Source: Paragordius varius (taxonomy: Eukaryota; Nematomorpha). From it: a stretch of 64,000 bases of DNA. Every line of letters begins with the position of its first letter. Positions within the stretch are counted from its first letter, which is position 1. Location: contig OZ176054.1 of NCBI GenBank assembly GCA_964247055.1, positions 7,564,001-7,628,000 of the forward strand, in the 5' to 3' direction. Shown one piece after another: positions 1-15,900 of the stretch. The notes beneath the pieces are model-generated. The model was not told the origin of the DNA. It ran no database searches and saw only the letters and a list, made by a program, of their open reading frames with translations. Position numbers and translations under genes: made by a program.

Positions 1-3000
1 AAGTAATGGTTGAATGTTGTACATACTCACACTATCATGGTTAATATAATTGATTGTTAAAAAGTAATGGTTGAATGTTGTACATACTCACACTATCATG
101 GTTATTATAATTGATTGCTAAAAAGTAATGGTTGAATGTTGTACATACCCATACTTTCATGGTTAATATAATTGATTGCTAAAAAGTAATGGTTGAATGT
201 TGTACATACCCATACTTTCATGATTAATATAATTGATTGTAAAAAAGTAATGGTTGAATGTTGTACATACCTACACTTTCATGGTTAATATAATTGATTG
301 TAAAAAAGTAATGGTTGAATGTTGTACATACCCATACTTTCATGGTTAATATAATTGATTGTAAAAAAGTAATGGTTGAATGTTGTACATACCCATACTT
401 TCATGGTTAATATAATTGATTGTTAAAAAGTAATGGTTGAATGTTGTACATACCCATACTTTCATGGTTAATATAATTGATTGTTAAAAAGTAATGGTTG
501 AATGTTGTACATACTCACACTATCATGGTTAATATAATTGATTGTTAAAGACTTATGAATGAATGTTGTACATACTCACACTATCATGGTTAATATAATT
601 TAATTGTTAAAGACTTATGAATGAATGTTGTACATACTCACACTATCATGGTTAATATAATTTAATTGTTAAAAAGTAATGGTTGAATGTTGTACATACC
701 CACACTTTAATTGTTAATATAATTGATTGTTAAAAACTTATGGATGAATGTTGTACATACTCACACTATCATGGTTAATATAATTGATTGTTAAAAAGTA
801 ATGGTTGAATGTTGTACATACCCATACTTTCATGGTTAATATAATTGATTGATAAAAAGTAATGGTTGAATGTTGTACATACCCATACTTTCATGGTTAA
901 TATAATTGATTGTTAAAAAGTAATGGTTGAATGTTGTACATACTCACACTATCATGGTTAATATAATTGATTGTTAAAAAGTAATGGTTGAATGTTGTAC
1001 ATACTCACACTATCATGGTTATTATAATTGATTGTTAAAAAGTAATGGTTGAATGTTGTACATAGCCACACTATCATGCTTAATATAATTGATTGTTAAA
1101 AAGTAATGGTTGAATGTTGTACATAGCCACACTATCATGCTTAATATAATTGATTGTTAAAAAGTAATGGTTGAATGTTGTACTTACCCACACTATCATG
1201 GTTAATATAATTGATTGATAAAAAGTAATGGTTGAATGTTGTACATAGCCACACTATCATGCTTAATATAATTGATTGTTAAAAAGTAATGGTTGAATGT
1301 TGTACATACCCATACTTTCATGGTTAATATAATTGATTGTTAAAAAGTAATGGTTGAATGTTGTACATACCCACACTTTCATGGTTAATATAATTGATTG
1401 CTAAAAAGTAATGGTTGAATGTTGTACATACCCATACTTTCATGGTTAATATAATTGATTGTAAAAAAGTAATGGTTGAATGTTGTACATACCCATACTT
1501 TCATGGTTAATATAATTGATTGTAAAAAAGTAATGGTTGAATGTTGTACATACCCACACTTTCATGGTTAATATAATTGATTGATAAAAAGTAATGGTTG
1601 AATGTTGTACATACCCATACTTTCATGGTTAATATAATTGATTGTTAAAAAGTAATGGTTGAATGTTGTACATACCCACACTTTCATGGTTAATATAATT
1701 GATTGCTAAAAAGTAATGGTTGAATGTTGTACATACCCATACTTTCATGGTTAATATAATTGATTGTAAAAAAGTAATGGTTGAATGTTGTACATACCTA
1801 CACTTTCATGATTAATATAATTGATTGTAAAAAAGTAATGGTTGAATGTTGTACATACCTACACTTTCATGGTTAATATAATTGATTGTTAAAAAGTAAT
1901 GGTTGAATGTTGTACATACCCATACTTTCATGGTTAATATAATTGATTGTAAAAAAGTAATGGTTGAATGTTGTACATACCTACACTTTCATGGTTAATA
2001 TAATTGATGGTTAAAAAGTTATGGTTGAATGTTAAACACATAAACACTATCACAGTTAATATAATTGATGGTTAAAAAGTTATGGTTGAATGTTGAACAC
2101 ATAAACACTATCACAGTTAATATAATTGATTGGTAAAAAGTAATGGTTGAATGTTGTACATACCCATACTTTCATGGTTAATATAATTGATTGTAAAAAA
2201 GTAATGGTTGAATGTTGTACATACCTACACTTTCATGGTTAATATAATTGATGGTTAAAAAGTTATGGTTGAATGTTAAACACATAAACACTATCACAGT
2301 TAATATAATTGATGGTTAAAAAGTTATGGTTGAATGTTGAACACATAAACACTATCACAGTTAATATAATTGATTGTAAAAAAGTAATGGTTGAATGTTG
2401 TACATACCTACACTTTCATGATTAATATAATTGATTGTAAAAAAGTAATGGTTGAATGTTGTACATACCTACACTTTCATGGTTAATATAATTGATTGTT
2501 AAAAAGTAATGGTTGAATGTTGTACATACCCATACTTTCATGGTTAATATAATTGATTGTAAAAAAGTAATGGTTGAATGTTGTACATACCTACACTTTC
2601 ATGGTTAATATAATTGATGGTTAAAAAGTTATGGTTGAATGTTAAACACATAAACACTATCACAGTTAATATAATTGATGGTTAAAAAGTTATGGTTGAA
2701 TGTTGAACACATAAACACTATCACAGTTAATATAATTGATTGGTAAAAAGTAATGGTTGAATGTTGTACATACCCATACTTTCATGGTTAATATAATTGA
2801 TTGTAAAAAAGTAATGGTTGAATGTTGTACATACCTACACTTTCATGATTAATATAATTGATTGTAAAAAAGTAATGGTTGAATGTTGTACATACCTACA
2901 CTTTCATGGTTAATATAATTGATTGTTAAAAAGTAATGGTTGAATGTTGTACATACCCATACTTTCATGGTTAATATAATTGATTGTAAAAAAGTAATGG

Positions 3001-5400
3001 TTGAATGTTGTACATACCTACACTTTCATGGTTAATATAATTGATGGTTAAAAAGTTATGGTTGAATGTTAAACACATAAACACTATCACAGTTAATATA
3101 ATTGATGGTTAAAAAGTTATGGTTGAATGTTGTACATAGCCACACTATCATGCTTAATATAATTGATTGTTAAAAAGTAATGGTTGAATGTTGTACATAC
3201 CCACACTTTCATGGTTAATATAATTGATTGTAAAAAAGTAATGGTTGAATGTTGTACATACCCATACTTTCATGGTTAATATAATTTGCTAAAAAGTAAT
3301 GGTTGAATGTTGTACATACCTACACTTTCATGGTTAATATAATTGATTGTTAAAAAGTAATGGTTGAATGTTGTACATACCCACACTTTCATGGTTAATA
3401 TAATTGATTGTAAAAAAGTAATGGTTGAATGTTGTACATACCCATACTTTCATGGTTAATATAATTTGCTAAAAAGTAATGGTTGAATGTTGTACATACC
3501 TACACTTTCATGGTTAATATAATTGATTGTTAAAAAGTAATGGTTGAATATTGTACATACCCACACTATCATGGTTAATATAATTGATTGTTAAAAAGTA
3601 ATGGTTGAATGTTGTACATACCCATACTTTCATGGTTAATATAATTGATTGCTAAAAAGTAATGGTTGAATGTTGTACATACCTACACCTTCATGGTTAA
3701 TATAATTGATTGTTAAAAAGTAATGGTTGAATGTTGTACATACTCACACTATCATGGTTAATATAATTGATTGTTAAAAAGTAATGGTTGGATGTTGTAC
3801 ATACCCATACTTTCATGGTTAATATAATTGATTGCTAAAAAGTAATGGTTGAATGTTGTACATACCCATACTTTCATGGTTAATATAATTGATTGCTAAA
3901 AAGTAATGGTTGAATGTTGTACATACCTACACCTTCATGGTTAATATAATTGATTGTTAAAAAGTAATGGTTGGATGTTGTACATACCCACACTATCATG
4001 GTTAATATAATTGATTGTTAAAAAGTAATGGTTGAATGTTGTACATACCCATACTATCATGGTTAATATAATTGATTGTTAAAAAGTAATGGTTGAATGT
4101 TGTACATACTCACACTATCATGGTTAATATAATTGATTGTTAAGAAGTAATGGTTGAATGTTGTACATACTCACACTATCACGGTTAATATAATTGATTG
4201 TTAAAAAGTAATGGTTGAATGTTGTATATACCCACACTATCATGGTTAATATAATTGATTGGTAAAAAGTAATGGTTGAATGTTGCACATACCCACACTT
4301 TCATGGTTAATATAATTGATTGTTAAAAAGTAATGGTTGAATGTTGTACATACCCACACTTTCATGGTTAATATAATTGATTGTTAAAAAGTAATGGTTG
4401 AATGTTGTACATACCCACACTATCATGCTTAATATAATTGATTGTTAAAAAGTAATGGTTGAATGTTGTACTTACCCACACTATCATGGTTAATATAATT
4501 GATTGATAAAAAGTAATGGTTGAATGTTGTACATAGCCACACTATCATGCTTAATATAATTGATTGTTAAAAAGTAATGGTTGAATGTTGTACATACCCA
4601 CACTTTCATGGTTAATATAATTGATTGATAAAAAGTAATGGTTGAATGTTGTACATACCCATACTTTCATGGTTAATATAATTGATTGTTAAAAAGTAAT
4701 GGTTGAATGTTGTACATACCTACACTTTCATGATTAATATAATTGATTGTAAAAAAGTAATGGTTGAATGTTGTACATACCTACACTTTCATGGTTAATA
4801 TAATTGATTGTTAAAAAGTAATGGTTGAATGTTGTACATACCCATACTTTCATGGTTAATATAATTGATTGTAAAAAAGTAATGGTTGAATGTTGTACAT
4901 ACCTACACTTTCATGGTTAATATAATTGATGGTTAAAAAGTTATGGTTGAATGTTAAACACATAAACACTATCACAGTTAATATAATTGATGGTTAAAAA
5001 GTTATGGTTGAATGTTGAACACATAAACACTATCACAGTTAATATAATTGATTGGTAAAAAGTAATGGTTGAATGTTGTACATACCCATACTTTCATGGT
5101 TAATATAATTGATTGTAAAAAAGTAATGGTTGAATGTTGTACATACCTACACTTTCATGGTTAAAATAATTGATGGTTAAAAAGTTATGGTTGAATGTTA
5201 AACACATAAACACTATCACAGTTAATATAATTGATGGTTAAAAAGTTATGGTTGAATGTTGAACACATAAACACTATCACAGTTAATATAATTGATTGTA
5301 AAAAAGTAATGGTTGAATGTTGTACATACCTACACTTTCATGATTAATATAATTGATTGTAAAAAAGTAATGGTTGAATGTTGTACATACCTACACTTTC
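1..5400. repeat. Satellite block 1: class A with interspersed class C pairs
   Basis: Mostly class A monomers with CATAC(C/T)(C/T)A(C/T)ACTTTCATGG endings. Class C monomers, with AAACACATAAACAC and CACAG, are interspersed as tandem pairs near 2031, 2275, 2641, 4953 and 5197; the occurrence near 3068 is a single class C monomer. The spacings 244, 366, 427 and 244 bp are exact multiples of 61. Shortened monomers (GATT lost before GCTAAAAAG) occur at about 3285 and 3465. Confidence 0.9.
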
Positions 5401-6840
5401 ATGGTTAATATAATTGATTGTTAAAAAGTAATGGTTGAATGTTGTACATACCCACACTTTCATGGTTAATATAATTGATTGTTAAAAAGTAATGGTTGAA
5501 TGTTGTACATACCCACACTTTCATGGTTAATATAATTGATTGTTAAAAAGTAATGGTTGAATGTTGTACATACCCACACTTTCATGGTTAATATAATTGA
5601 TTGTTAAAAAGTAATGGTTGAATGTTGTACATACCCACACTTTCATGGTTAATATAATTGATTGTTAAAAAGTAATGGTTGAATGTTGTACATACCCACA
5701 CTATCATGGTTAATATAATTGATTGTTAAAAAGTAATGGTTGAATGTTGTACATACCCACACTTTCATGGTTAATATAATTGATTGTTAAAAATTAATGG
5801 TTGAATGTTGTACATACCCACACTATCATGGTTAATATAATTGATTGTTAAAAAGTAATGGTTGAATGTTGTACATACCCACACTTTCATGGTTAATATA
5901 ATTGATTGTTAAAAAGTAATGGTTGAATGTTGTACATACCCACACTATCATGGTTAATATAATTGATTGTTAAAAAGTAATGGTTGAATGTTGTACATAC
6001 CCACACTTTCATGGTTAATATAATTGATTGTTAAAAAGTAATGGTTGAATGTTGTACATACCCACACTTTCATGGTTAATATAATTGATTGTTAAAAAGT
6101 AATGGTTGAATGTTGTACATACCCACACTATCATGGTTAATATAATTGATTGTTAAAAAGTAATGGTTGAATGTTGTACATACCCACACTTTCATGGTTA
6201 ATATAATTGATTGTTAAAAAGTAATGGTTGAATGTTGTACATACCCACACTATCATGGTTAATATAATTGATTGTTAAAAAGTAATGGTTGAATGTTGTA
6301 CATACCCACACTTTCATGGTTAATATAATTGATTGTTAAAAAGTAATGGTTGAATGTTGTACACACCCACACTATCATGGTTAATATAATTGATTGTTAA
6401 AAAGTAATGGTTGAATGTTGTACATACCCACACTTTCATGGTTAATATAATTGATTGTTAAAAAGTAATGGTTGAATGTTGTACATACCCACACTATCAT
6501 GGTTAATATAATTGATTGTTAAAAAGTAATGGTTGAATGTTGTACATACCCACACTTTCATGGTTAATATAATTGATTGTTAAAAAGTAATGGTTGAATG
6601 TTGTACATACCCACACTTTCATGGTTAATATAATTGATTGTTAAAAAGTAATGGTTGAATGTTGTACATACCCACACTATCATGGTTAATATAATTGATT
6701 GTTAAAAAGTAATGGTTGATTGTTGTACATACCCACACTATCATGGTTAATATAATTGATTGTTAAAAAGTAATGGTTGAATGTTGTACATACCCACACT
6801 TTCATGGTTAATATAATTGATTGTTAAAAAGTAATGGTTC
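5400..6840. repeat. Satellite block 2: homogeneous class A, dimeric pattern
   Basis: Nearly identical class A monomers. The only regular difference is CACACTATC versus CACACTTTC, and these two forms alternate over long runs, giving a 122 bp dimeric period from about 5640. The low divergence points to recent homogenisation. Confidence 0.85.
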
Positions 6841-6879
6841 ATACCCACACTATCATGGTTAATATAATTCAATTGTTAT

Positions 6880-9800
6880 AAAGTTATGGTTGAATGTTGT
6901 ACATAACACACTTTCATGGTTAATATAATTGATTGTTAAAAAGTAATGGTTGAATGTTGTACATACCCACACTTTCTTGGTTAATATAATTGATTGTTAA
7001 AAAGTAATGGTTGAATGTTGTACATACCCACACTTTCTTGGTTAATATAATTGATTGTTAGAAAGTAATGGTTGGATGTTGTACATACCCACACTTTCAT
7101 GGTTAATATAATTGATTGTTAAAAAGTAATGGTTGAATGTTGTACATAACACACTTTCATGGTTAATATAATTGATTGTTAAAAAGTAATGGTTGAATGT
7201 TGTACATAACACACTTTCATGGTTAATATAATTGATTGTTAAAAAGTAATGGTTGAATGTTGTACATAGCCACACTATCATGGTTAACATAATTCAATTG
7301 TTATAAAGTTATGGTTGAATGTTGTACATACACACACTATCATGGTTAATATAATTCAATTGTTATAAAGTTATGGTTGAATGTTGTACATACCCACACT
7401 ATCATGGTTAATATAATTCAATTGTTATAAAGTTATGGTTGAATGTTGTACATACCCACACTATCATGGTTAACATAATTCAATTGTTATAAAGTTATGG
7501 TTGAATGTTGTACATACACACACTATCATGGTTAATATAATTCAATTGTTATAAAGTTATGGTTGAATGTTGTACATACCCACACTATCATGGTTAATAT
7601 AATTCAATTGTTATAAAGTTATGGTTGAATGTTGTACATAGCCACACTATCATGGTTAACATAATTCAATTGTTATAAAGTTATGGTTGAATGTTGTACA
7701 TAGCCACACTATCATGGTTAATATAATTCAATTGTTATAAAGTTATGGTTGAATGTTGTACATACCCACACTATCATGGTTAACATAATTCAATTGTTAT
7801 AAAGTTATGGTTGAATGTTGTACATACCCACACTATCATGGTTACATAATTCAATTGTTATAAAGTTATGGTTGAATGTTGTACATACACACACTATCAT
7901 GGTTAACATAATTCAATTGTTATAAAGTTATGGTTGAATGTTGTACATAGCCACACTATCATGGTTAATATAATTCAATTGTTATAAAGTTATGGTTGAA
8001 TGTTGTACATACACACACTATCATGGTTAATATAATTCAATTGTTATAAAGTTATGGTTGAATGTTGTACATACACACACTATCATGGTTAATATAATTC
8101 AATTGTTATAAAGTTATGGTGGAATGTTGTACATACACACACTATCATGGTTAACATAATTCAATTGTTATAAAGTTATGGTTGAATGTTGTACATAGCC
8201 ACACTATCATGGTTAACATAATTCAATTGTTATAAAGTTATGGTTGAATGTTGTACATACCCACACTATCATGGTTAATATAATTCAATTGTTATAAAGT
8301 TATGGTTGGATGTTGTACATACCCACACTATCATGGTTAACATAATTCAATTGTTATAAAGTTATGGTTGAATGTTGTACATAGCCACACTATCATGGTT
8401 AATATAATTCAATTGTTATAAAGTTATGGTTGAATGTTGTACATACACACACTATCATGGTTAATATAATTCGATTGTTATAAAGTTATGGTTGAATGTT
8501 GTACATACCCACACTATCATGGTTAATATAATTCAATTGTTATAAAGTTATGGTTGAATGTTGTACATAGCCACACTATCATGGTTAATATAATTCAATT
8601 GTTATAAAGTTATGGTTGAATGTTGTACATAGCCACACTATCATGGTTAATATAATTCAATTGTTATAAAGTTATGGTTGAATGTTGTACATACACACAC
8701 TATCATGGTTAACATAATTCAATTGTTATAAAGTTATGGTTGAATGTTGTACATACACACACTATCATGGTTAATATAATTCAATTGTTATAAAGTTATG
8801 GTTGAATGTTGTACATAGCCACACTATCATGGTTAATATAATTCAATTGTTATAAAGTTATGGTTGAATGTTGTACATACACACACTATCATGGTTAATA
8901 TAATTCAATTGTTATAAAGTTATGGTTGAATGTTGTACATACACACACTATCATGGTTAACATAATTGTTATAAAGTTATGGTTGAATGTTGTACATACA
9001 CACACTATCATGGTTAATATAATTCAATTGTTATAAAGTTATGGTTGAATGTTGTACATACCCACACTATCATGGTTAATATAATTCAATTGTTATAAAG
9101 TTATGGTTGAATGTTGTACATAGCCACACTATCATGGTTAATATAATTCAATTGTTATAAAGTTATGGTTGAATGTTGTACATACCCACACTATCATGGT
9201 TAATATAATTCAATTGTTATAAAGTTATGGTTGAATGTTGTACATAGCCACACTATCATGGTTAACATAATTCAATGGTTAAAAAGTAATGGTTGAATGT
9301 TGTACATAGCCACACTATCATGGTTAACATAATTGTTATAAAGTTATGGTTGAATGTTGTACATACACACACTATCATGGTTAACATAATTCAATTGTTA
9401 TAAAGTTATGGTTGAATGTTGTACATACACACACTATCATGGTTAATATAATTCAATTGTTATAAAGTTATGGTTGAATGTTGTACATAGCCACACTATC
9501 ATGGTTAATATAATTCAATTGTTATAAAGTTATGGTTGAATGTTGTACATAGCCACACTATCATGGTTAATATAATTCAATTGTTATAAAGTTATGGTTG
9601 AATGTTGTACATACACACACTATCATGGTTAACATAATTGTTATAAAGTTATGGTTGAATGTTGTACATACACACACTATCATGGTTAATATAATTCAAT
9701 TGTTATAAAGTTATGGTTGAATGTTGTACATACCCACACTATCATGGTTAATATAATTCAATTGTTATAAAGTTATGGTTGAATGTTGTACATAGCCACA

Positions 9801-11220
9801 CTATCATGGTTAACATAATTCAATGGTTAAAAAGTAATGGTTGAATGTTGTACATAGCCACACTATCATGGTTAACATAATTGTTATAAAGTTATGGTTG
9901 AATGTTTTACATACCCACACTATCATGGTTAATATAATTCAATTGTTATAAAGTTATGGTTGATTGTTGTACATACACACACTATCATGGTTAATATAAT
10001 TCAATTGTTATAAAGTTATGGTTGAATGTTGTACATACACACACTATCATGGTTAATATAATTCAATTGTTATAAAGTTATGGTGGAATGTTGTACATAG
10101 CCACACTATCATGGTTAACATAATTCAATTGTTAAAAAGTTATGGTTGAATGTTGTACATACACACACTATCATGGTTAACATAATTCAATTGTTAAAAA
10201 GTTATGGTTGAATGTTGTATATAGCCACACTATCATGGTTAATATAATTCAATTGTTATAAAGTTATGGTTGAATGTTGTACATACCCACACTATCATGG
10301 TTAACATAATTCAATGGTTAAAAAGTTATGGTTGAATGTTGTACGTAGCCACACTATCATGGTTAACATAATTCAATGGTTAAAAAGTAATGGTTGAATG
10401 TTGTACATACCCACACTATCATGGTTAACATAATTCAATGGTTAAAAAGTTATGGTTGAATGTTGTACATACCCACACTATCATGGTTAACATAATTCAA
10501 TGGTTAAAAAGTTATGGTTGAATGTTGTACATACCCACACTATCATGGTTAACATAATTCAATGGTTAAAAAGTAATGGTTGAATGTTGTACATAGCCAC
10601 ACTATCATGGTTAATATAATTCAATTGTTATAAAGTTATGGTTGAATGTTGTACATACCCACACTATCATGGTTAACATAATTCAATGGTTAAAAAGTTA
10701 TGGTTGAATGTTGTACATACCCACACTATCATGGTTAACATAATTCAATGGTTAAAAAGTAATGGTTGAATGTTGTATATAGCCACACTATCATGGTTAA
10801 TATAATTCAATTGTTATAAAGTTATGGTTGAATGTTGTACATACCCACACTATCATGGTTAACATAATTCAATGGTTAAAAAGTAATGGTTGAATGTTGT
10901 ACATACCCACACTATCATGGTTAACATAATTCAATGGTTAAAAAGTAATGGTTGAATGTTGTACATAGCCACACTATCATGGTTAATATAATTCAATTGT
11001 TATAAAGTTATGGTTGAATGTTGTACATACCCACACTATCATGGTTAATATAATTCAATTGTTATAAAGTTATGGTTGAATGTTGTACATAGCCACACTA
11101 TCATGGTTAATATAATTCAATTGTTAAAAAGTTATGGTTGAATGTTGTACATACCCACACTATCATGGTTAATATAATTCAATTGTTATAAAGTTATGGT
11201 TGAATGTTGTACATACACAC
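6880..11220. repeat. Satellite block 3: class B, 62 bp monomers
   Basis: Class B monomers (CAATTGTTATAAAGTTATGG) dominate from about 7280. CATACCC, CATACAC and CATAGCC forms are mixed, as are TTAATATAA and TTAACATAA. From about 10,130 many units carry CAATGGTTAAAAAG, a B/A hybrid. A few units lack CAATTC before TTGTTATAAAG (for example about 8,960 and 9,335), giving shorter monomers. Confidence 0.9.
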
Positions 11221-14200
11221 ACTATCATGGTTAATATAATTGATTGTTAAAAAGTAATGGTTGAATGTTGTACATACCCACACTATCATGGTTAATATAA
11301 TTGATTGTTAAAAAGTAATGGTTGATTGTTGTACATACCCACACTATCATGGTTAATATAATTGATTGTTAAAAAGTAATGGTTGAATGTTGTACATACC
11401 CACACTTTCATGGTTAATATAATTGATTGTTAAAAAGTAATGGTTGAATGTTGTACATACCCACACTATCATGGTTAATATAATTGATTGTTAAAAAGTA
11501 ATGGTTGATTGTTGTACATACACACACTATCATGGTTAATATAATTCAATTGTTATAAAGTTATGGTTGAATGTTGTACATACACACACTATCATGGTTA
11601 ATATAATTCAATTGTTATAAAGTTATGGTTGAATGTTGTATATAGCCACACTATCATGGTTAATATAATTCAATTGTTATAAAGTTATGGTTGAATGTTG
11701 TACATACCCACACTATCATGGTTAATATAATTCAATTGTTATAAAGTTATGGTTGAATGTTGTACATAGCCACACTATCATGGTTAACATAATTCAATGG
11801 TTAAAAAGTAATGGTTGAATGTTGTACATACCCACACTATCATGGTTAACATAATTCAATTGTTATAAAGTTATGGTTGAATGTTGTACATAGCCACACT
11901 ATACTGGTTAATATAATTCAATTGTTATAAAGTTATGGTTGAATGTTGTACATACACACACTATCATGGTTAACATAATTCAATTGTTAAAAAGTTATGG
12001 TTGAATGTTGTACATACCCACACTTTCATGGTTAATATAATTGATTGTTAAAAAGTAATGGTTGATTGTTGTACATACCCACACTATCATGGTTAATATA
12101 ATTGATTGTTAAAAAGTAATGGTTGAATGTTGTACATACCCACACTTTCATGGTTAATATAATTGATTGTTAAAAAGTAATGGTTGAATGTTGTACATAC
12201 CCACACTATCATGGTTAATATAATTGATTGTTAAAAAGTAATGGTTGATTGTTGTACATACACACACTATCATGGTTAACATAATTCAATTGTTATAAAG
12301 TTATGGTTGAATGTTGTACATACCCACACTATCATGGTTAATATAATTGATTGTTAAAAAGTATTGGTTGAATGTTGTACATACCCACACTTTCATGGTT
12401 AATATAATTTAATTGTTAAAAAGTAATGGTTGAATGTTGTACATACCCACACTATCATGGTTAATATAATTGATTGTTAAAAAGTAATGGTTGAATGTTG
12501 TACATACCCACACTTTCATGGTTAATATAATTTAATTGTTAAAAAGTAATGGTTGAATGTTGTACATACCCACACTATCATGGTTAATATAATTGATTGT
12601 TAAAAAGTAATGGTTGAATGTTGTACATACCCACACTTTCATGGTTAATATAATTGATTGTTAAAAAGTAATGGTTGAATGTTGTACATACCCACACTAT
12701 CATGGTTAATATAATTGATTGTTAAAAAGTAATGGTTGATTGTTGTACATACACACACTATCATGGTTAACATAATTCAATTGTTATAAAGTTATGGTTG
12801 AATGTTGTACATACCCACACTATCATGGTTAATATAATTGATTGTTAAAAAGTAATGGTTGATTGTTGTACATACACACACTATCATGGTTAATATAATT
12901 GATTGTTAAAAAGTAATGGTTGAATGTTGTACATACCCACACTTTCATGGTTAATATAATTGATTGTTAAAAAGTAATGGTTGAATGTTGTACATACCCA
13001 CACTATCATGGTTAATATAATTGATTGTTAAAAAGTAATGGTTGATTGTTGTACATACACACACTATCATGGTTAACATAATTCAATTGTTATAAAGTTA
13101 TGGTTGAATGTTGTACATACCCACACTATCATGGTTAATATAATTGATTGTTAAAAAGTAATGGTTGATTGTTGTACATACACACACTATCATGGTTAAC
13201 ATAATTCAATTGTTATAAAGTTATGGTTGAATGTTGTACATACCCACACTATCATGGTTAATATAATTGATTGTTAAAAAGTAATGGTTGATTGTTGTAC
13301 ATACACACACTATCATGGTTAATATAATTGATTGTTAAAAAGTTATGGTTGAATGTTGTACATACCCACACTATCATGGTTAATATAATTGATTGTTAAA
13401 AAGTAATGGTTGATTGTTGTACATACCCACACTTTCATGGTTAATATAATTGATTGTTAAAAAGTAATGGTTGATTGTTGTACATACACACACTATCATG
13501 GTTAATATAATTGATTGTTAAAAAGTAATGGTTGAATGTTGTACATACCCACACTTTCATGGTTAATATAATTGATTGTTAAAAAGTAATGGTTGAATGT
13601 TGTACATACCCACACTATCATGGTTAATATAATTGATTGTTAAAAAGTAATGGTTGATTGTTGTACATACACACACTATCATGGTTAACATAATTCAATT
13701 GTTATAAAGTTATGGTTGAATGTTGTACATACCCACACTATCATGGTTAATATAATTGATTGTTAAAAAGTAATGGTTGATTGTTGTACATACACACACT
13801 ATCATGGTTAACATAATTCAATTGTTATAAAGTTATGGTTGAATGTTGTACATACCCACACTATCATGGTTAATATAATTGATTGTTAAAAAGTAATGGT
13901 TGATTGTTGTACATACACACACTATCATGGTTAATATAATTGATTGTTAAAAAGTTATGGTTGAATGTTGTACATACCCACACTTTCATGGTTAATATAA
14001 TTTAATTGTTAAAAAGTAATGGTTGAATGTTGTACATACCCACACTATCATGGTTAATATAATTGATTGTTAAAAAGTAATGGTTGAATGTTGTACATAC
14101 CCACACTATCATGGTTAATATAATTGATTGTTAAAAAGTAATGGTTGAATGTTGTACATACCCACACTTTCATGGTTAATATAATTGATTGTTAAAAAGT

Positions 14201-15900
14201 AATGGTTGAATGTTGTACATACCCACACTTTCATGGTTAATATAATTTAATTGTTAAAAAGTAATGGTTGAATGTTGTACATACCCACACTATCATGGTT
14301 AATATAATTGATTGTTAAAAAGTAATGGTTGAATGTTGTACATACCCACACTTTCATGGTTAATATAATTTAATTGTTAAAAAGTAATGGTTGAATGTTG
14401 TACATACCCACACTATCATGGTTAATATAATTGATTGTTAAAAAGTAATGGTTGAATGTTGTACATACCCACACTATCATGGTTAATATAATTGATTGTT
14501 AAAAAGTAATGGTTGAATGTTGTACATACCCACACTTTCATGGTTAATATAATTGATTGTTAAAAAGTAATGGTTGAATGTTGTACATACCCACACTATC
14601 ATGGTTAATATAATTGATTGTTAAAAAGTAATGGTTGATTGTTGTACATACACACACTATCATGGTTAACATAATTCAATTGTTATAAAGTTATGGTTGA
14701 ATGTTGTACATACCCACACTATCATGGTTAATATAATTGATTGTTAAAAAGTAATTATTGATTGTTGTACATACACACACTATCATGGTTAACATAATTC
14801 AATTGTTATAAAGTTATGGTTGAATGTTGTACATACCCACACTATCATGGTTAATATAATTGATTGTTAAAAAGTAATGGTTGATTGTTGTACATACACA
14901 CACTATCATGGTTAATATAATTGATTGTTAAAAAGTTATGGTTGAATGTTGTACATACCCACACTTTCATGGTTAATATAATTTAATTGTTAAAAAGTAA
15001 TGGTTGAATGTTGTACATACCCACACTATCATGGTTAATATAATTGATTGTTAAAAAGTAATGGTTGAATGTTGTACATACCCACACTATCATGGTTAAT
15101 ATAATTGATTGTTAAAAAGTAATGGTTGAATGTTGTACATACCCACACTTTCATGGTTAATATAATTGATTGTTAAAAAGTAATGGTTGAATGTTGTACA
15201 TACCCACACTATCATGGTTAATATAATTGATTGTTAAAAAGTAATGGTTGATTGTTGTACATACACACACTATCATGGTTAACATAATTCAATTGTTATA
15301 AAGTTATGGTTGAATGTTGTACATACCCACACTATCATGGTTAATATAATTGATTGTTAAAAAGTAATGGTTGATTGTTGTACATACACACACTATCATG
15401 GTTAACATAATTCAATTGTTATAAAGTTATGGTTGAATGTTGTACATACCCACACTATCATGGTTAATATAATTGATTGTTAAAAAGTATTGGTTGAATG
15501 TTGTACATACCCACACTTTCATGGTTAATATAATTTAATTGTTAAAAAGTAATGGTTGAATGTTGTACATACCCACACTTTCATGGTTAATATAATTGAT
15601 TGTTAAAAAGTAATGGTTGATTGTTGTACATACCCACACTATCATGGTTAATATAATTGATTGTTAGAAAGTAATGGTTGGATGTTGTACATACCCACAC
15701 TTTCATGGTTAATATAATTGATTGTTAAAAAGTAATGGTTGAATGTTGTACATAACACACTTTCATGGTTAATATAATTGATTGTTAAAAAGTAATGGTT
15801 GAATGTTGTACATAACACACTTTCATGGTTAATATAATTGATTGTTAAAAAGTAATGGTTGAATGTTGTACATAGCCACACTATCATGGTTAACATAATT
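11220..15900. repeat. Satellite block 4: mixed A and B higher-order repeats
   Basis: Runs of class A monomers, many with TTGATTGTTGTACATACAC, are interrupted at regular intervals by single class B monomers. The same ordered pattern recurs at 21,860-31,240. The 249 bp stretch 15,648-15,896 repeats 7,042-7,290 with a shift of 8,606 bp. Confidence 0.88.

Noticed and set aside
7042-7290. 82-codon minus-strand frame, repeated identically at 15,648-15,896
   Set aside because: It is a direct translation of satellite monomers; the peptide repeats with the DNA period and has no start or codon context of its own.
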